Origin: Tubulanus polymorphus
Taxonomy: Eukaryota; Nemertea; Palaeonemertea; Tubulaniformes; Tubulanidae
Assembly: GCF_964204645.1 (NCBI RefSeq)
Contig: NC_134025.1
Coordinates: forward strand, 3,973,001-4,037,000
DNA length: 64,000 bases
Direction of reading: 5' to 3'
The notes below the pieces were generated by a model that saw only the letters and a list, made by a program, of their open reading frames with translations, searched no databases and was not told where the DNA came from. This document shows, piece by piece, positions 1 through 14,600 of this stretch (positions are counted from its first letter, which is position 1; each line of letters opens with the position of its first letter). A program made the translations under genes and the position numbers.

Positions 1-692
1 ATGTCAATCTGTTTTTCATCTGTGCCCGTGAGTCTTGTAGAAATATGATTGAATATACATATTCTACAGGGATATTACACGGTAGTGATATTTCTATTAG
101 CACTAATTAAACATTGACTAATATCAGACCAACTAAAATGTCAAAGTATGAAATCATGTGCTTGATTACCTCACTGACCAACAGGGTGTTATTATAGGAA
201 GTACAATGTAATCATATTATGGGAATCAAAATCTAAACTAACTTCAGTTATAACACGACACAACAAATTTTGATCAGAAATAGTGTCTGCAGAAGATTAC
301 TAATCCAGACCAATCAACATTTCTCCCTAGGTATAATTCATTATATAAGAATTGTAAAGGATAAGCCTTATACATACAGAAACTTCCAATCAATTAATTT
401 TCAAGTAAGTTTAATATGATAGGATCAAACAACACCAGCTGAACCCAATTAATTCCATGTTTCCATGAAAACTTATGTTTTAAAGTCCCGACTAATGGCT
501 CATGAACTACAATATACTGGTCTAGAGTTTTATATAAGATGTAATTTCATTGATATGCAATGTTTGTTATGTCTGAGAGCAGCTGTTTTGCTTATAGTCT
601 CCTGTTTATGTAACCATTCATACAATTTCTACCACCGACAGAAATGTGCCCATACTCACGTAGTCACTGAGTTCTATAAATGCACTACTTAC
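1..692. other. Noncoding stretch downstream of the LDLRAP1-like exons
   Basis: AT-rich sequence without a convincing exon. The stop codon of the minus-strand PTB adaptor gene should lie here or beyond the left edge, because its last recognised exon ends at 693 in phase 0 with a good donor site. I could not choose an acceptor with confidence. The one plus-strand open frame here (465-782) resembles nothing and overlaps the minus-strand exon. Confidence 0.4.
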
Positions 693-3600
693 CACCCAAT
701 TTTGTCTACAATTAGTCGTATTTGTAGTAGTAGAAGTGGTCGTTGTTGTCTTATAACCGTTTTGATGATTATTTCTAGGTGATGTTAAAACTGGAATTGG
801 TTGTATTAGTTGTGTGACGGCTGTTGAATTTCCTACAAATCAAAAGTCGCAAGTTGAAACTTTTCACAACCGATCAGTAGAAACAATAGATGCAGTCAAC
901 CTCCTGGACAATCCATATAAACAGATCGGTAGCAATGTTTAAATTTCTTGGTCTAATTCATACTGGATAATCGGTTTTATTATTCTGTAGCAAAATATGC
1001 AGTCCTGTTGACTTGTTCAATTTCTATGTAATGGCTGTTAGGACATACATTTTTAGTGAAAAAATAGAGTATGCACACCAGTTTCTTTGACCTCTGCCAT
1101 TTGAAGACGGTACCTGGTTTGGAATAGTGAGATTTTAAGTTGTTTTTAAGTAGGCCTAGTAAACCCGATATCATTACAGGCTTTTAAATCATCATAGAAC
1201 TACCTAGTATTTGTTACCGGTACGTCCCTTAATCATACGCTAAAAACTCAGTCCCGAGTGATACAGAATAAACCGAGGTTGACTGCGTATTTATGATGAT
1301 CAGTCTCTTACCGTGATTACCATTAGGAGCTGGTATTCGCATAGGGGGTTCACTCGGGCCAGAATTAAAACTCATTAATGGTGGAGGTAATTCACTATTG
1401 ATATCTAACGTGGTTGTATTTTTGGACGGTTTCGGCTCAAACAAGTCGTTATCGGCGGAATGGTTGCCTTGTAGTCCACTGAATCTTCTCTATGAAAATG
1501 AAAAAAAATATACAGAAATTGCGATGTAGTGGATTAATTACTCGAGGCCACTGGGTATTTATTGAAATGTGCAATTAATAGTACCCGGTAGTATGAATAC
1601 ATTTTAAACTCATGAATTAACTAAGCGGATATTATGAAGCGACGCATGCTAACACACATAGTAGGTATGCCACAGTGTTAATAACACACTTCACTGACTC
1701 ATTGTTCATACTATAGGTACCCGGTAATTACTCGTACCTATAGCTATTGCCCTTAATGATAAATAACTGTCAGCAGTATTTCAGCTCGATAAAAAATCAG
1801 AAAAGATTCTCCACCGCATACCCCAGTGACAGGGTGTGTAACAGCAGCTATAGTTAAATAGTATTATTTATTACTACACACGAGGGCAGACGTAGTTAGT
1901 ATCTGGTGATATCAGATCTGCTGATATTTATCAAGGCACTCACAGATACCGGTACGTGCGCACAACACAGTTGATAAATTGTCTCACGTAAAACCATCAT
2001 TTAAAAGATGTCACGCAGAAATAAATTGTTTTCCAAATATAAAACCGTATTCGGTGTCTTTATCAGGTAAATCACGACTACATGTTGTCACCATGGCAAC
2101 ACGCGTAGGAAAATGATTACGAGAAAAGAGGTGACAGGAAAAACGATGTAGACGCATTTTATTTATTATCTAACTAATTTATGCGTTGCACCTGGATACA
2201 CTTGTTGAAAGCTCAATTTTTAAATTTTATGCTTTGCCCATGGACTAGCACTACCAGTAAATGCATGAATTGATTTCGGCATTGACTGAATCCCAGTATC
2301 CCGAGGAAGCTAGGTTTTTCTCAGGATACTAAATCTTCTTGAAATAAAAAATATCCCGACAGGATACAAGGAACTTCTGATTACATCATTTTGAGTCAGG
2401 GTTTATAGTATTTCATTTTTTAAGACCGCAGCTCTCGTTCTAATCCACAACTTAAATCCACAAAATTACACATAATTGTCCAAAAAATAATTTAGGATAC
2501 AAAAAGTCAAAATTAAGAAAAAAAAATAAAAAGTCTTCATCAGTCTTTTTTATAGACTGGAGAAGAGTCGCAGCAACCACCGAAATATTTCTAATATTTT
2601 CAGTCTTTCAACAATTTCTAATTTATCTTTAATTTTAATTTATTGTTTCATCATGGATATTGAGATCTTACTGATTCAGGATTTTCTATAATCTCGAGAA
2701 AATACTAGGATTGTATAAATCGAGCCTTGAAATGATATTTGAATGAAAGCTGGTTGTCTCCAAAGTTAGGATAGTTAGTTCAGTCAACAAAATCCAAATG
2801 AATATATCAATAATCAATGTAACAGATGGTATTGTGAAGATTTACAAACAAGGATATCCCCTAAACTTAGAATTCAATGGAACCTATGTTTACTATTAGA
2901 ACCAGGCGGTATCACAAGAAACAAACATTATGCCAGAAGTGCCCTAAATTTTTTATTCAATAAACCCGATATTGATATCAAACTGTTTACATCCGGGGTT
3001 GGTCACTTCTAATTCAAAAACCTGGATAGAAATAGCTCATGTTCTAAATCTACAATCAGTAAACAGTGGTAAGTATTTACCCAGATACTTTAAAGTACAT
3101 GAATGAACATATGTACATTGCTTTTGTTCAATGATAAAATTGATAATAAAATTCCTCATATCCGAATCAACTATTTCCATTCACAGTTAAATGAAATGCT
3201 TACCTTTTCTGAATGTTGTGAGTCTTTTATCCCTTTATTTTCTTCCCATTTTTCATAAGCCAACTGAAACGCTTGGGCCACACTTAAGGTCACTGCTTGA
3301 GCCTAAAATATTGATTTAACATATACTGATTATTTAATAGAAGAAATGAGTCATCAAATTCTTAATTAGCATTCGAGCAGTAATTTGTGCAAATTAAGCA
3401 CCATATTTGCATAAGCTATAGTAACGCATGTCTGGATTGAATACCTACCATTTTCTTCTTCGCACATAAGTAGGCACTACATTCCATTGTTTCATTTTCA
3501 GTGTTTCTGGCGATGAAGGCAAATACTTTCTCATGACAACTATCAGCAGTACAGAACCGTATCCTGGAATAGAAATAAACAGCATAAACCTTAACTATCA

Positions 3601-4363
3601 TTACACTTTATTCTTTATGTAAAGCGCTGAGTTTTATTTCAATCACTTCAGCGATAAAAGAAAATAAATCATTACTATTATTATAGTATAATCTATATCT
3701 CACTGCAAATCGGATGATGCAGCATAAATAGGAAACTGTTGCAGCATAAATAGGAAACTGTTTGAATGATTACCTATCCACGGTCAATTCCCTAATTAGT
3801 TGATTACTGACGAGATCAAACATCTTTATTCCCGACGGCGAAACGTAGAGCGACACTTTCTGTAATTTAGCCCCGCGATTTCTTGCCTAACAAAAGAAGA
3901 CGTACGAATATGAGAAATACACATATTACACTGAATATGAATAAATTCTTACACAACCGAGTTACTTACCATAGTAACAACACGTTTAACAGCTTCAGAA
4001 CTGATTCCTTCACCATAACTCTGCCCGTCATCATTCAACTCTTCAACTAACGTCGAGCCGAGAAATTTCAAATAAAAAGTTACTCCATCAGCTACCGGTT
4101 CTTTATTTACCCCCCAGCCTTCTCCTAGTTCTGAAATAGAGACAAAAACATCGATCTAATTTTCAAGAAATGGAAAATTATACACAACAGACAAAAAGCT
4201 CACATCATTAAGCGGAAAACTTACTTTTATGTCTCCCGCGTAAAAATGGTATTTTAGGAAATATAGATCCGTGATGTCTATGATGATCATTACCACTACC
4301 GGATGAAGACATCTGTTTCATTGATGTTGGTTTTCCTTTCACCGCTCTTATAATAGCAGCCAT
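693..4363 (-). CDS. LDLRAP1: LDLRAP1/ARH-like PTB-domain endocytic adaptor (3' end not located)
   Basis: Seven exons join in phase: 4225-4363 (ATG at 4361-4363), 3970-4130, 3774-3886, 3449-3563, 3204-3302, 1312-1489 and 693-832. Together they give 315 codons without a stop; human LDLRAP1 has 308 residues. Exons 2 to 5 encode a complete phosphotyrosine-binding (PTB) domain. Landmarks are YLKFLGSTLVEE on the first strand, KLQKVSLYVSPSGIKMFD, RIRFCTADSCHEKVFAFIA, and the C-terminal helix AQAVTLSVAQAFQLAYEKW. In PTB domains the Phe of that helix packs against the NPxY peptide. The wording is much closer to ARH than to GULP/CED-6, Numb or Dab. Family members link NPxY tails of LDL-receptor-type proteins to clathrin and AP-2 at the plasma membrane. 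The tail exons are rich in Pro, Ser, Thr and Asn, and I see no canonical LLDLE clathrin box in them. The final coding exon is missing from this model. Confidence 0.82.
3719..3762. repeat. Exact 22-bp tandem duplication in an intron
   Basis: Two identical adjacent 22-bp copies, 3719-3740 and 3741-3762, begin GCAGCATAAATAGG. They lie in the intron between the PTB exons at 3449-3563 and 3774-3886, 11 bp downstream of the donor-side exon edge. Confidence 0.9.
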
Positions 4364-6365
4364 GATTTAAATTGTTTCTCGTTTTTAAAAACAAACACCT
4401 TTTTGTAGGGTTGTGTAAAATAGCACAGCTTCACAGGTAAAGACAACGATTCTTTATCAATAAATCTATTCAATTAATTCCAATTAGAATATTGTAATAT
4501 TTCACAATTACTGAACACAGATGTAAATCGGATTCTATTTATTCACTGTTCCACTTCAACGATACTCCAACAATGACTAATAATGAACATCCGTTCAATT
4601 ACATGTCAAAAATTTGCACACCGAACCCGGAAATAAATTTTCAATCCTTTTTTGAAGCATTCAGATACAGCAAGCAGGTATTTCCTCTACGATCAACTAA
4701 AGTTAATAACACAACGGAATTATACGTACGTTCACCTCGTTACCTATAACGCGCGACAACTATTTTAAACATATAATCGCGTTATCACTCCATAATTCTG
4801 AACGTAAATTAAGAACTAACCCTGGACAGTGGGGTTGACCAACGAGGGCACCACTAGACGGTTCAAATTTGGCATACCATAACTTCTAGCTAAATCACGG
4901 CCCCGGCTCGACCAGAAAACACGGGCCAGGCTTAAAAACGCCATCCGGGGACAAGACTGACTCACTCAAGTGCATTAACCGGGATTATTCGTTTTTCGGC
5001 GCAGGGCCACTTGTAGTGTTGTGGTGAAGCATTGCTTTGATAAAGATATAAATGGAGAATAAATACATTTTTTGTCAAAATACTGGTTCTAATATCAGAT
5101 CTCCACTGGTTAAAAGAATACTTTTGGAAAAACTGAAGATTTAAAAGTTTCTTATGTAAACCATTTTTATTTTCACTTAATCTTACGTGTAGGTAATTTC
5201 AAGCATCGATAAATAACATAACAAGCAGATCACGGATTATGAATGAATATTTAATCATAATTCAGTATCTTGTAATTATCAACAATAAAAACCACAAACA
5301 ATAAACCAAACCTACAAATGTAGGGATGGACCTCTCTTGAGAGAAACGAAAATGTGTCAAACTACATTTTCAACTTATACCATGCTAAAAATTGTGATTG
5401 ATTCCATTTGAGATAATTTGGTAGTTAAACCTTAGGTACGGAACTAATGTGACAAAGATAAGAAGGTGCATATATAATAAGTTTTTCAATCATGAATATA
5501 TTTTCGCTAGATGCATCTTGTTTCTTTTCTATACATGTATATATGATATTATTCTTTAAGATTCGACTCAGACAAAAATTTCCCTACTTTTTAATTGCCT
5601 AAGTACCAAAATAATCAACCAATATACATGTACAAAATGATTCTTACAATAAATTAAAAAGACAATAATTTATAGTTACATCGATGTATAATTCTATCTT
5701 CAGCATTTATTTTTTGTTCGCTATAAATCTACACTGTTATGAAAACATATAAAACGAAAACTGGTACAATTTATCACAGACAATATCATACAATATCCTT
5801 TATGCTGCCATAACAGCTATGCATCAGTAATCACGTTAGGCTACAGTCTATCATACAGTTTGCTCCAAAATAGACACAAAAATTCTGAAAATAATGCCTG
5901 CCATCTTAAAAGTAACACGAAATATAATCAAATTTTCTAAAATTCCTATTTTGGAAAATGAATAAAATTGTTTCATACATGAATCAAAGACAAAACCTTC
6001 AAATTCTAACTGAAATTCCGTAATTGAAGTACCTTAATATGAATAGACTAAATAACATCAGAATTTTTTGCAAACTGTCATTGAACCCATCACGTGATTA
6101 TTATGCCATCGTATTACAGTATAGATTCATGGATAAAATCTGAATACAGGAATTTTTATCACATTAAAAAACTACCTGTGCATATATACAAATATACAAT
6201 TATACAACGCTCTAATCCGTCTAACTATTGGTATTCTATACTGGGAAAATAATGCTATCTAACAAACCTGCCCTGAAAACATTGCTTATGTACATCATTT
6301 TAATGGTTTTGTTATAATCAATTTGTCAGAACTTTAAACAGGAATATTATCAGTAAAACAACAAT
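4364..6365. other. Intergenic region: 5' flank of the LDLRAP1-like gene and 3' flank/UTR of VPS13D
   Basis: There is no recognisable gene. A locally GC-richer block at about 4830-5030 lies roughly 0.5-0.65 kb upstream of the adaptor ATG and could be promoter or 5' UTR. The AT-rich part from about 5050 to 6365 follows the VPS13D stop codon and is probably its 3' UTR; a TTTATT (AATAAA on the minus strand) occurs near 5705. This is inference from position only. Confidence 0.4.
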
Positions 6366-8640
6366 TCACATCCCATTAAACAAGGTCTGTTGCATTTCGT
6401 CATAGTACGTTTTTGCATAATTAATATGCTGAGCAACCTGCAAAAAGAAAAGCAATTTCGTTTCATTGTTTAGTGTTTCAACAATACAATATCAAATTCC
6501 AAATTCAAGTACAAACCCTTCGAGCAACAGCTTCCGAGTCACAACGAACTATTGGACGTTTCTTCTTATCCTGGTCGAGAGGGGTTTTCACTCCTTTTTG
6601 ATTCGACCCAAAAACGGTTAGTTCAATATAGAAACGATTATCTGAAATCGAGAAGTTTAAGATGAGTGCAAACTACAAGAAACAGCAATACGTAGAAATC
6701 CGGATGCATTAGGTAACTACCTATTTCAGTCCATCGACACGTATAAAGTTCAGCATGGGCGACTGAGAACAGTATGGCCTCCGAGTCAGTGACACCTTTC
6801 CTTAGGAAATAGACCTGTAAACTTGTAATCAAGGCTTGTAACGGATTCTCGTGACCTGTACGTAGTTGTTCCATCGCTATGAACCTAATAGAAAACAACA
6901 ATAGTAGAATAGCTGATTTTAATCCTTGATACATAAATTTCGATTTTAGATTTTTAAATTGTATATAATGGGTATAAACTTTTAAGAAAACAACAATGCT
7001 GTAAGTTTAAACGTTTTTCATAATTAAAGACGTATCGCATATAACCTTACATTTCAGAGTAGTTATTGTGATTGAGCATGAATAATGTTTTCTGAGCCTC
7101 AGAGTCGTGTTTAGAGTAAATTGGTAATAAACCACCGGGTCGATGACAGCAACGAGGTTCACGTTTACGCCGTGGATTACGTGAATTACTGCGACTCGTA
7201 TCCCTCAGAGCACTAGCTGCACCCGATGCGAAGTCTAGTACACCTGCGACTGGTTTAGCTACAGTACCAACAACTCCTTTACCAAAACCAGTGAAAAATC
7301 CCTAAAATCAGTAAATATTCACATACAATATTAAGCTATTCTAAATGTATACAAGAATGCTATAGATTTTCGGATTCAGGATGGCTTGAAAACTTTCATG
7401 TGTGAGATATTCTTACCTCGATACCATCTTTTGATGCACCATGATAGGTCTGTGTAATGATACTCGTCATACCTCCAACCAATCCATAACCGAGACCTTT
7501 GACACCGGCTACAAAATGGTCACTACTTGTAGAGGCTTGCTGACGTATCGTCTCACGACGACTCTGATGTTCTTCATCCATTGACACGGTATTCAAACCA
7601 TCTGACAATGATCCAGTGAACTGAAATAGCAATACATAAAATCTACTGTAAAATTACTCCAAAACAGCAATTCAATGTATTAATCAATAGCATGGTCCAA
7701 CTGTATTACCTTGGCTGCTGAGTTGGTAATGCCATGCGTAACATTCTTGAAAAGACCTCCTACATTTCCATCTTTTACTAGGCCCGATATGCCTTCTGTA
7801 ACGTCGTTGAATAACCCAAGAGGATTTCCAAGGAAATCTACAGATCCGAGAATCTTAGCAGCCTGGCTTTTCAATTCCTAGAAATTACAACACCATTTAA
7901 TGTTTAATGCAGAGTGAAATTATGCCTAGTTTTGCATAGAAAATTGCAAAATACAATATCATTAATCACCTCAGTGTAATGCAGTTGTATTGAATCAAGC
8001 AAGAATTGTCCATTTTCAAATGGATGCTCCCTCACAAATGGATCTGAAATCATCATCACAACGATTAATTATAAATCTTATTGTACATATGCACAGAACA
8101 AATTAAATTTGATACAGATTATACATACCTAGTTCAACTTTAGCCTCTTCAAATTTGATCAATGGTAGATTAAAGGCATTCTTTATAGCGAGAAGATCCG
8201 GGGGAAGTTTACTCGTAGTTAACATGCTCATAATCACTTGACTGGTAACAATCTTCAAGATTCCAAAATAGTAACGAACTGCTTGTACTGAAGTGGCAGC
8301 AGATACAATCCTGTAAAAAAAAAAACACGATCATAGTAAGATATTAGAATGTAGTTGAAATAAAAACCAGCGTTCTGAAGGTTTCATGTAAAATACCGGT
8401 ACCTGTGATTATCATATTCCCCTTCCTCGAATTTGTCAATATCAGATGTCTGATCATAGCCAAAGAACTGAAACAGTTTCCATAACAGCCTTTCTTCTAC
8501 AAGAATCGTCATCTTGGACAAATTGGCCACCAAATACTTAAAAAGAATGAACGCAAGAAAATGAGTATTCTTCAGTGCAAATATTCTCAAATATACTGAT
8601 TTCAGAATCCTCAACAAGTACCCTGTATATTTCTGCATGC
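6366..8640 (-). other. VPS13D C-terminal region: ATG2-C-like helices and PH-like end
   Basis: Part of the VPS13D coding sequence, interrupted by introns. The segment [20 protein letters not shown] (exon near 7680-7880), followed by [19 protein letters not shown], is the conserved amphipathic block shared by VPS13 and ATG2 C-termini. The following exon (about 7400-7630) continues it with [20 protein letters not shown]. The terminal exons (6366-6437 and about 6520-6930) correspond to the PH-like domain that helps target VPS13 proteins to organelles. This assignment is by family resemblance only. Confidence 0.8.
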
Positions 8641-11600
8641 CAGCCTTGATCCGGAACTTTGTTAAATGTAAGATGCAGAGCTGGTGCGGCTCGGTCTGAA
8701 TCCTGTTTTCTGTGAGCCGGTGTCACATACAACACTAGTGGGCAAATACAACCGAGCAACTGATTGTCAATCTGGAATAGAAAATCAGCATTATACAACA
8801 ACCTGTATCATGTAACATTGATTAGATTGTCTTTAATCATCATAATTCTACACGTTTATCTTGATGTTTATGAATACATAGATGCTCTCTGGAATCCATA
8901 CCTGAATATCTCTGATGAGAACCTCCATTGTTTGTTCACCATCTCGTCTCATGTATTCCAGTTGGATTTCTTCCATTTGTAAATAGATCAGCTCCTCTGG
9001 TACATGATTTACTAATGATACACCGAAACCTTGTAGTTGGAATGAAAACTGAAAGACAATAATTGAAAATAGAATGAGCTTCCTCATCATTGTACACCAT
9101 CTACAAGTACTAGCCTACTAATAATACATGAAACATACCTGTAAATCTACACCTAGCTCTGTAATGACTGTCTTCTCAGTAACTTCAGTTAAAGATGTAT
9201 TTGGTGGTTTAGAACATGGTTGCTGTCTATTTATGACAACCCAATCAGTAACTGGTGAGGATGATTGAGCATAAGCCTAAAATTAATATTCAGACATGTA
9301 TGAAGAAAATATATTCGACTATAATGACTTTACGTAGCATGAGATATTTCATGTATAATAATCACCTTGAAAGCAATGTCTGTTATTTGTAGTACTCGTG
9401 TTGGACCATCAGGAACAACTCGCACTGATAATAGACCAGACCCGGGACGTAACTTCTGGCGAGAAATAGCCATATGCACTGGAACATCTTCATTCTGACT
9501 TATAGGCGCATTACAAGGGCCAAGGATCACCTCACAACCTGAAGTCAAACAAAAAGACAATTCACTACCGGTACTCATGACTCCAATAGAAGACAACTAT
9601 ACAAAATTTATATTTCCATTGCAGCATTCAAACCATGCTATTTACCATTAGAGAGTGAAGCCGGACCACCCCTTGCTTGAACATATAACTTCCCTCCAGA
9701 TGAACATTTCAATCGGCCATCCTGAATGTAACAATAATCAGACAAACGGGTAAAATTTCATGAGTATTCAACAGACAAAGTTTCAATCGAAAAAATTTTC
9801 ACATACATCAGTGAACAGCCAGGTTTGGGTAGATTTCCTTCTATCATCCAGTTTACGTAACATCAATCTAACAGGAGCCCCAGGTCTAGGAGCTATATCA
9901 GCAATATCGAGAACTAGTGATTGAGTGGTGTCTGGAACCGATGCCTTTTTATGAGGATAACGTGGAACGGCAGAGCCTTCATGCTGTAATCGTCCAGTAC
10001 TGGTCATTCTCCATAGTTGTGACCTACGTCCTGGCTCCTTATGAAGAATATAAAACATATTATACCCTGTTTTTGCAAATATCTATTCATCCAAAGCTAA
10101 AATGAATTAATCCTGGAATTTACCTTGCGTTTAAGTACAATGAGGTTCTGAGCAACAACATCTAAAACTAATTCTTGAGCAGCTACTGCGCTATGTAGTC
10201 CTGCCCAACTGTGATGGGTTTCATCAACTTTACTACAAAAATAATGGATAACCAACATAACTCATTTGATTCACTTATCAAAGATATATATAGGTACATA
10301 TATATCTCCAATCGATATAAAATGCTGACCTTTGGAATGTGCCTGTGAAAGCTATGTAAATGAAATTCTCATAACACAATTGATCTCCATCTCCGAGAGA
10401 TTTCATACTGTAAGTAGCTATTGTACCACCCTGTACACTGAGTGTTATATGAGGTGCTAATGTAGGTTCGTCCCAGGCATAAGCCTCTGAAATAAATACA
10501 ACAGACTTCATTTATTCGTTCATTTTTCCAGTAGAATTATAAGTTAACAAGATCAAAAGTTACCCGATGAATGAGGTTTGATAATTGTACGTAAACGATC
10601 TTCCATCACATTCGTTTGGTAATACTTTATAGGAACCTGAATAGAGAGTAAATATTAAAGAACGATAATACAATCACTAACTCATAGACTGATGGCATGT
10701 GTATGGCAAGTTTAAAGTAACAAACCTCCGAAAAGTTATCAATGCGGAAAGGAGGAGGCATCTGATCAACATTGGTGAACACAACATAGAATGTAGAACC
10801 TTGATACACCACTTCTACACGCAGGAAATTACTAACATTGTTTTCGCCCCTAAAAAATACGACTTATATGGTGATACAAATTTGGAACATGGATGGCCCA
10901 ATAAATAAAAGTTATTATGCGTTACCTCATATTGATATGGAAGGAGTCAACCCGATCAATGCGGAAGCCACCAGACCATTGACAGTGAGGATCGTCTATT
11001 TGCGTAACACAAAGCAGTTGATCTAGGTCCAGTCTCGGCCAATGGAAAGGGAGATTACAGTTAGGCACTGCAGTCAAGTGACCTAATGGGTTACTCTCCT
11101 CCTAACATTGAAAAAAAATCTGTTATCAGCTTCGGATAACTGGGAATCCAAAGAAAATTATCTGATTCCAACTTACATTACTTCGTGCCAGATGGCGTTG
11201 TGCAAAGGCTAATTTGAATTTAGTTCGATTGTCTAGCTGGAATCGTGGAGAAAATGTCACTATATTTGTATTCTTGTATCGACCATGTCCAGGCTGGACT
11301 TCTATACCGATATTATACACCCTAGAAATAATACAAACACAATGCATATCATCAACGAATTGCTTCTGATTCAACCTGCATTATAACACTCGTAATTCTG
11401 ATAAATTCCAATAATGTTTAGGAAATAGAAATGAAATCAAACTGATAGAAGCAAGGAATAGAAACAAAAATATGTGCAAAGTGAAGGAAGTTGAATGCCT
11501 AAAACTAAATCAATCAATTGAATTTCAACCATAGTTTATTATCTACAAAATTTGATGATTCCGGCGTCCAAAATCAAAAGAAAATAATCTGAAGGAAAAT

Positions 11601-14600
11601 ACCCAACACGACAAACACACAAAACCTTTCATCGGGAATTTGAAAATGTCTTGATATCACGTAAAAGGAATAATAGCAAACTCTCAATAGGTGAGTATTG
11701 TATCAGTATGTAAACATAGACTGACAACATAACACCAAACTTACTTATATCTGGCAGCACTGCAAGATGAAATTTACTTGAATATTTAAATATATGCGTT
11801 TTTACACTAATGATATGATTTAATAGTTAAAGTGCCAAACAAAGGACTGCATGAAGGAAAGAATATGAAAGAAGAGCAACAGATCATTATATGATAAAGC
11901 CACCTACCAATCTGGTCTGCTATTCTCCCTATGCACAACATGTAACTGACGCATACCAACTCCCCTCTCAAGAGTAAACTTCTGACACCTGGAATAGAAA
12001 ATATTATCCATACGTAAGTACAAAGGTTTTGGCATTGATAACCTTAATGATCTTAGTTAAAAATTCACAATGGTACTTACCATTTAGCAACAGTTCTAGT
12101 TTGATGTACAGATCTACCAATCCTCATTGTACAACTGAAAAATATGAAAATAAAATCATCCACATGATAGTAGTGCAGTACAATGTAGGCAGGGGTGGAT
12201 CAACTTACAGGTATGGTGCCTCTTTATCAGTGAAACTGAATAACAGCGGAGCCACACTTCGGGCAAGTTCATGTTCTTCAAATTGTCCGGCTGCATCTTT
12301 CTTAGCATTCTCTTGGCGGAATATGAGAGGAAGTCCAGACTTATTGATTAACCAGTATGGAACGCTAATAGACAGCTGAAAACAAAAATAATTCAATTTC
12401 AATAACAAAGGAATCATAGACCAAAAAGCTTGATATTAAGACTTAGAACATACCTTTAGAGTCCCTCCTTCTCCAATTTTTATTGACACAGTTACATTTA
12501 ACAATCGTCCTTTTGAATCGATCACTCTGACTTTGACCATATAATCAGATGTTCCCGGTGGGATAACTAACTCACGACATTGAGGGAAATTCTCCATGTT
12601 TAAACCGAGCTCAAGAGCTTGTGTCAAATCGAGCTGTCGAGAGAAAATTGCAACTTCATGAAGATTACTAACTCTAATGAAAATTGTATAACCTCGCTAT
12701 GCTAATTCATACTTACTGAGTAAAGTGAGGCAGATTTGCCAGGTTTGATTGCACCATGAACATCAGTTCCTTTGAAATAAAATGCCAGTTCAACAGGGAG
12801 CAGATTTTCAATGATGACTGGTGGAGTGATAGTCAGCGTATGACCGGGTGAAAAGTTTTCTGGACTTTGTCCTTTAGTAAGGAGATCAGCGGGGTAGTTC
12901 TCTCTCTTCACTGCTACACAGAACCTGCATATAAACATTTAATACATAGAATCCAATACTAGAAATGTAAACAGCTACCAAACATTACATGTTGGTTATT
13001 TCAAAAAGATTTTGTTCTTTTATTAACCTGAATACTGGATCATCCTCTGCTAATGTTGAACAAGATCGTAATGAATCGCGAGCATCTCCTGGTCGAGTGA
13101 CATGCTGCCAGTGTACTGGTTTATTACAAAAATCAACTGACCAATCCCCGAGCGGACGAGCCCAGATTTGATGATGAACATGCGTTATAGGCACAGGTAG
13201 AGTCTCGCCGGGCGACAGTGACAGACACAACGGTCGTTCTGAAAAAGATCAAAATAGATTTGTTTTCAGCGCGTGGACATGTTTATTCAATGAGCTATGA
13301 GTTCAAATGAACGAAATATACTGGTACCTCCTGCTTTTGGTTCCTTACGCTCAAACTTCAACTGAATTGTCTCAGTTATTTTGTTTTTGATGAGCAGTGC
13401 TGACCGAACTGTTATGACTTTCTTGGCACTACCTTCCAAACTGACGTCGAAAACAATGCGCATCTGAGTAGATTCCGGACAAAACTGGAATGAAAATCAA
13501 GAAATTATAAATTATACGGAACTGAAATTTGAAGAAGATATCTAGCTGAACAAATATACTTACTATACTGGAGGATTTGTTGTGTTCTGGGCGAGAATTC
13601 CTGAAATAAATTCCAATTTTGTCCACTGATACTGGAGGGGTTGTCTTGTACCAGCCATCAAGTTTTATGACAACTTGGTGAACTTTCAACTGATGTGAAT
13701 TCTGAAATTAATCGAACAGAGAGACCATTACCTGAATGTACAAATAACAAGACAAAATATAACATAGAAATGCATCATGAATGGAATCGGCCGATAAAAA
13801 TTATATAATCTTTCCTGAGTTAACGAAATGAATAAGGAACTGGTGAATATAGAAAATAACTTTAAATTTGAAAATAAAACCATTTAACCAGTGAAAAACC
13901 ATCATAAAAGATTAACAGACAATAGATGTTATAAGAGTTGTAAACATAAATAAAAACCAATATAATATGTTACAAGTGGAGCAAAATAGTAGATTGTGCT
14001 GTTACATGTTTGACTACACTTGAACGTGGACATACATTAAAGTTAACAGTTTCCAAAACTGTAGACAAGAGTGTTTAGTTTCATTACTCGTAAAGCCATT
14101 TGAAAACAGGTTAAATTTCAATTCATTATCAAATGCAGCATCAAGCAAGAACTTTTCAAGCAAAACAAAGACTAAATAATACTGTAGCAATTTTAGTAAA
14201 ATATTTAACTGTTTTAAATGCAGAGCTCTTTCACCTGTTATCCAAAATGCAATCAAATCATAAGATGAATGATTTAAAGATTAAAACCAGCACACAATCC
14301 CAAAATCGGGGAGACAAAACAAAATATACTTGGTCTATATATTATCATCAGAAACATTCGAAATTCGTTACGATGAGGTAAACAAACAGTATCAATGAAT
14401 GGATAGGAAATTAATGCACGAATGGGTGAACAACCCGCAGAATGAACAAGTCAAGACCTCCTTCATTCACCAGTACAAGGTATCATGATCACATAAAAAA
14501 GGACAAAATCTTCTCCCAAATAAATTCTATGCTATGAATAAATTGATACAGGCGACAGAGTTTGAACAAATTAGTATCGGCTCAATCAAAAATATTAAAG

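Noticed and set aside
370-450. Final coding exon of the LDLRAP1-like gene
   Set aside because: A frame after a TTCAG on the minus strand ends in a stop after about 14 codons, but the acceptor context is weak and nothing in the family supports it.
465-782. Plus-strand open frame of 105 codons
   Set aside because: It runs antisense across an exon (693-832) that joins in phase to the LDLRAP1-like gene, and its Cys/His-rich text resembles no family.
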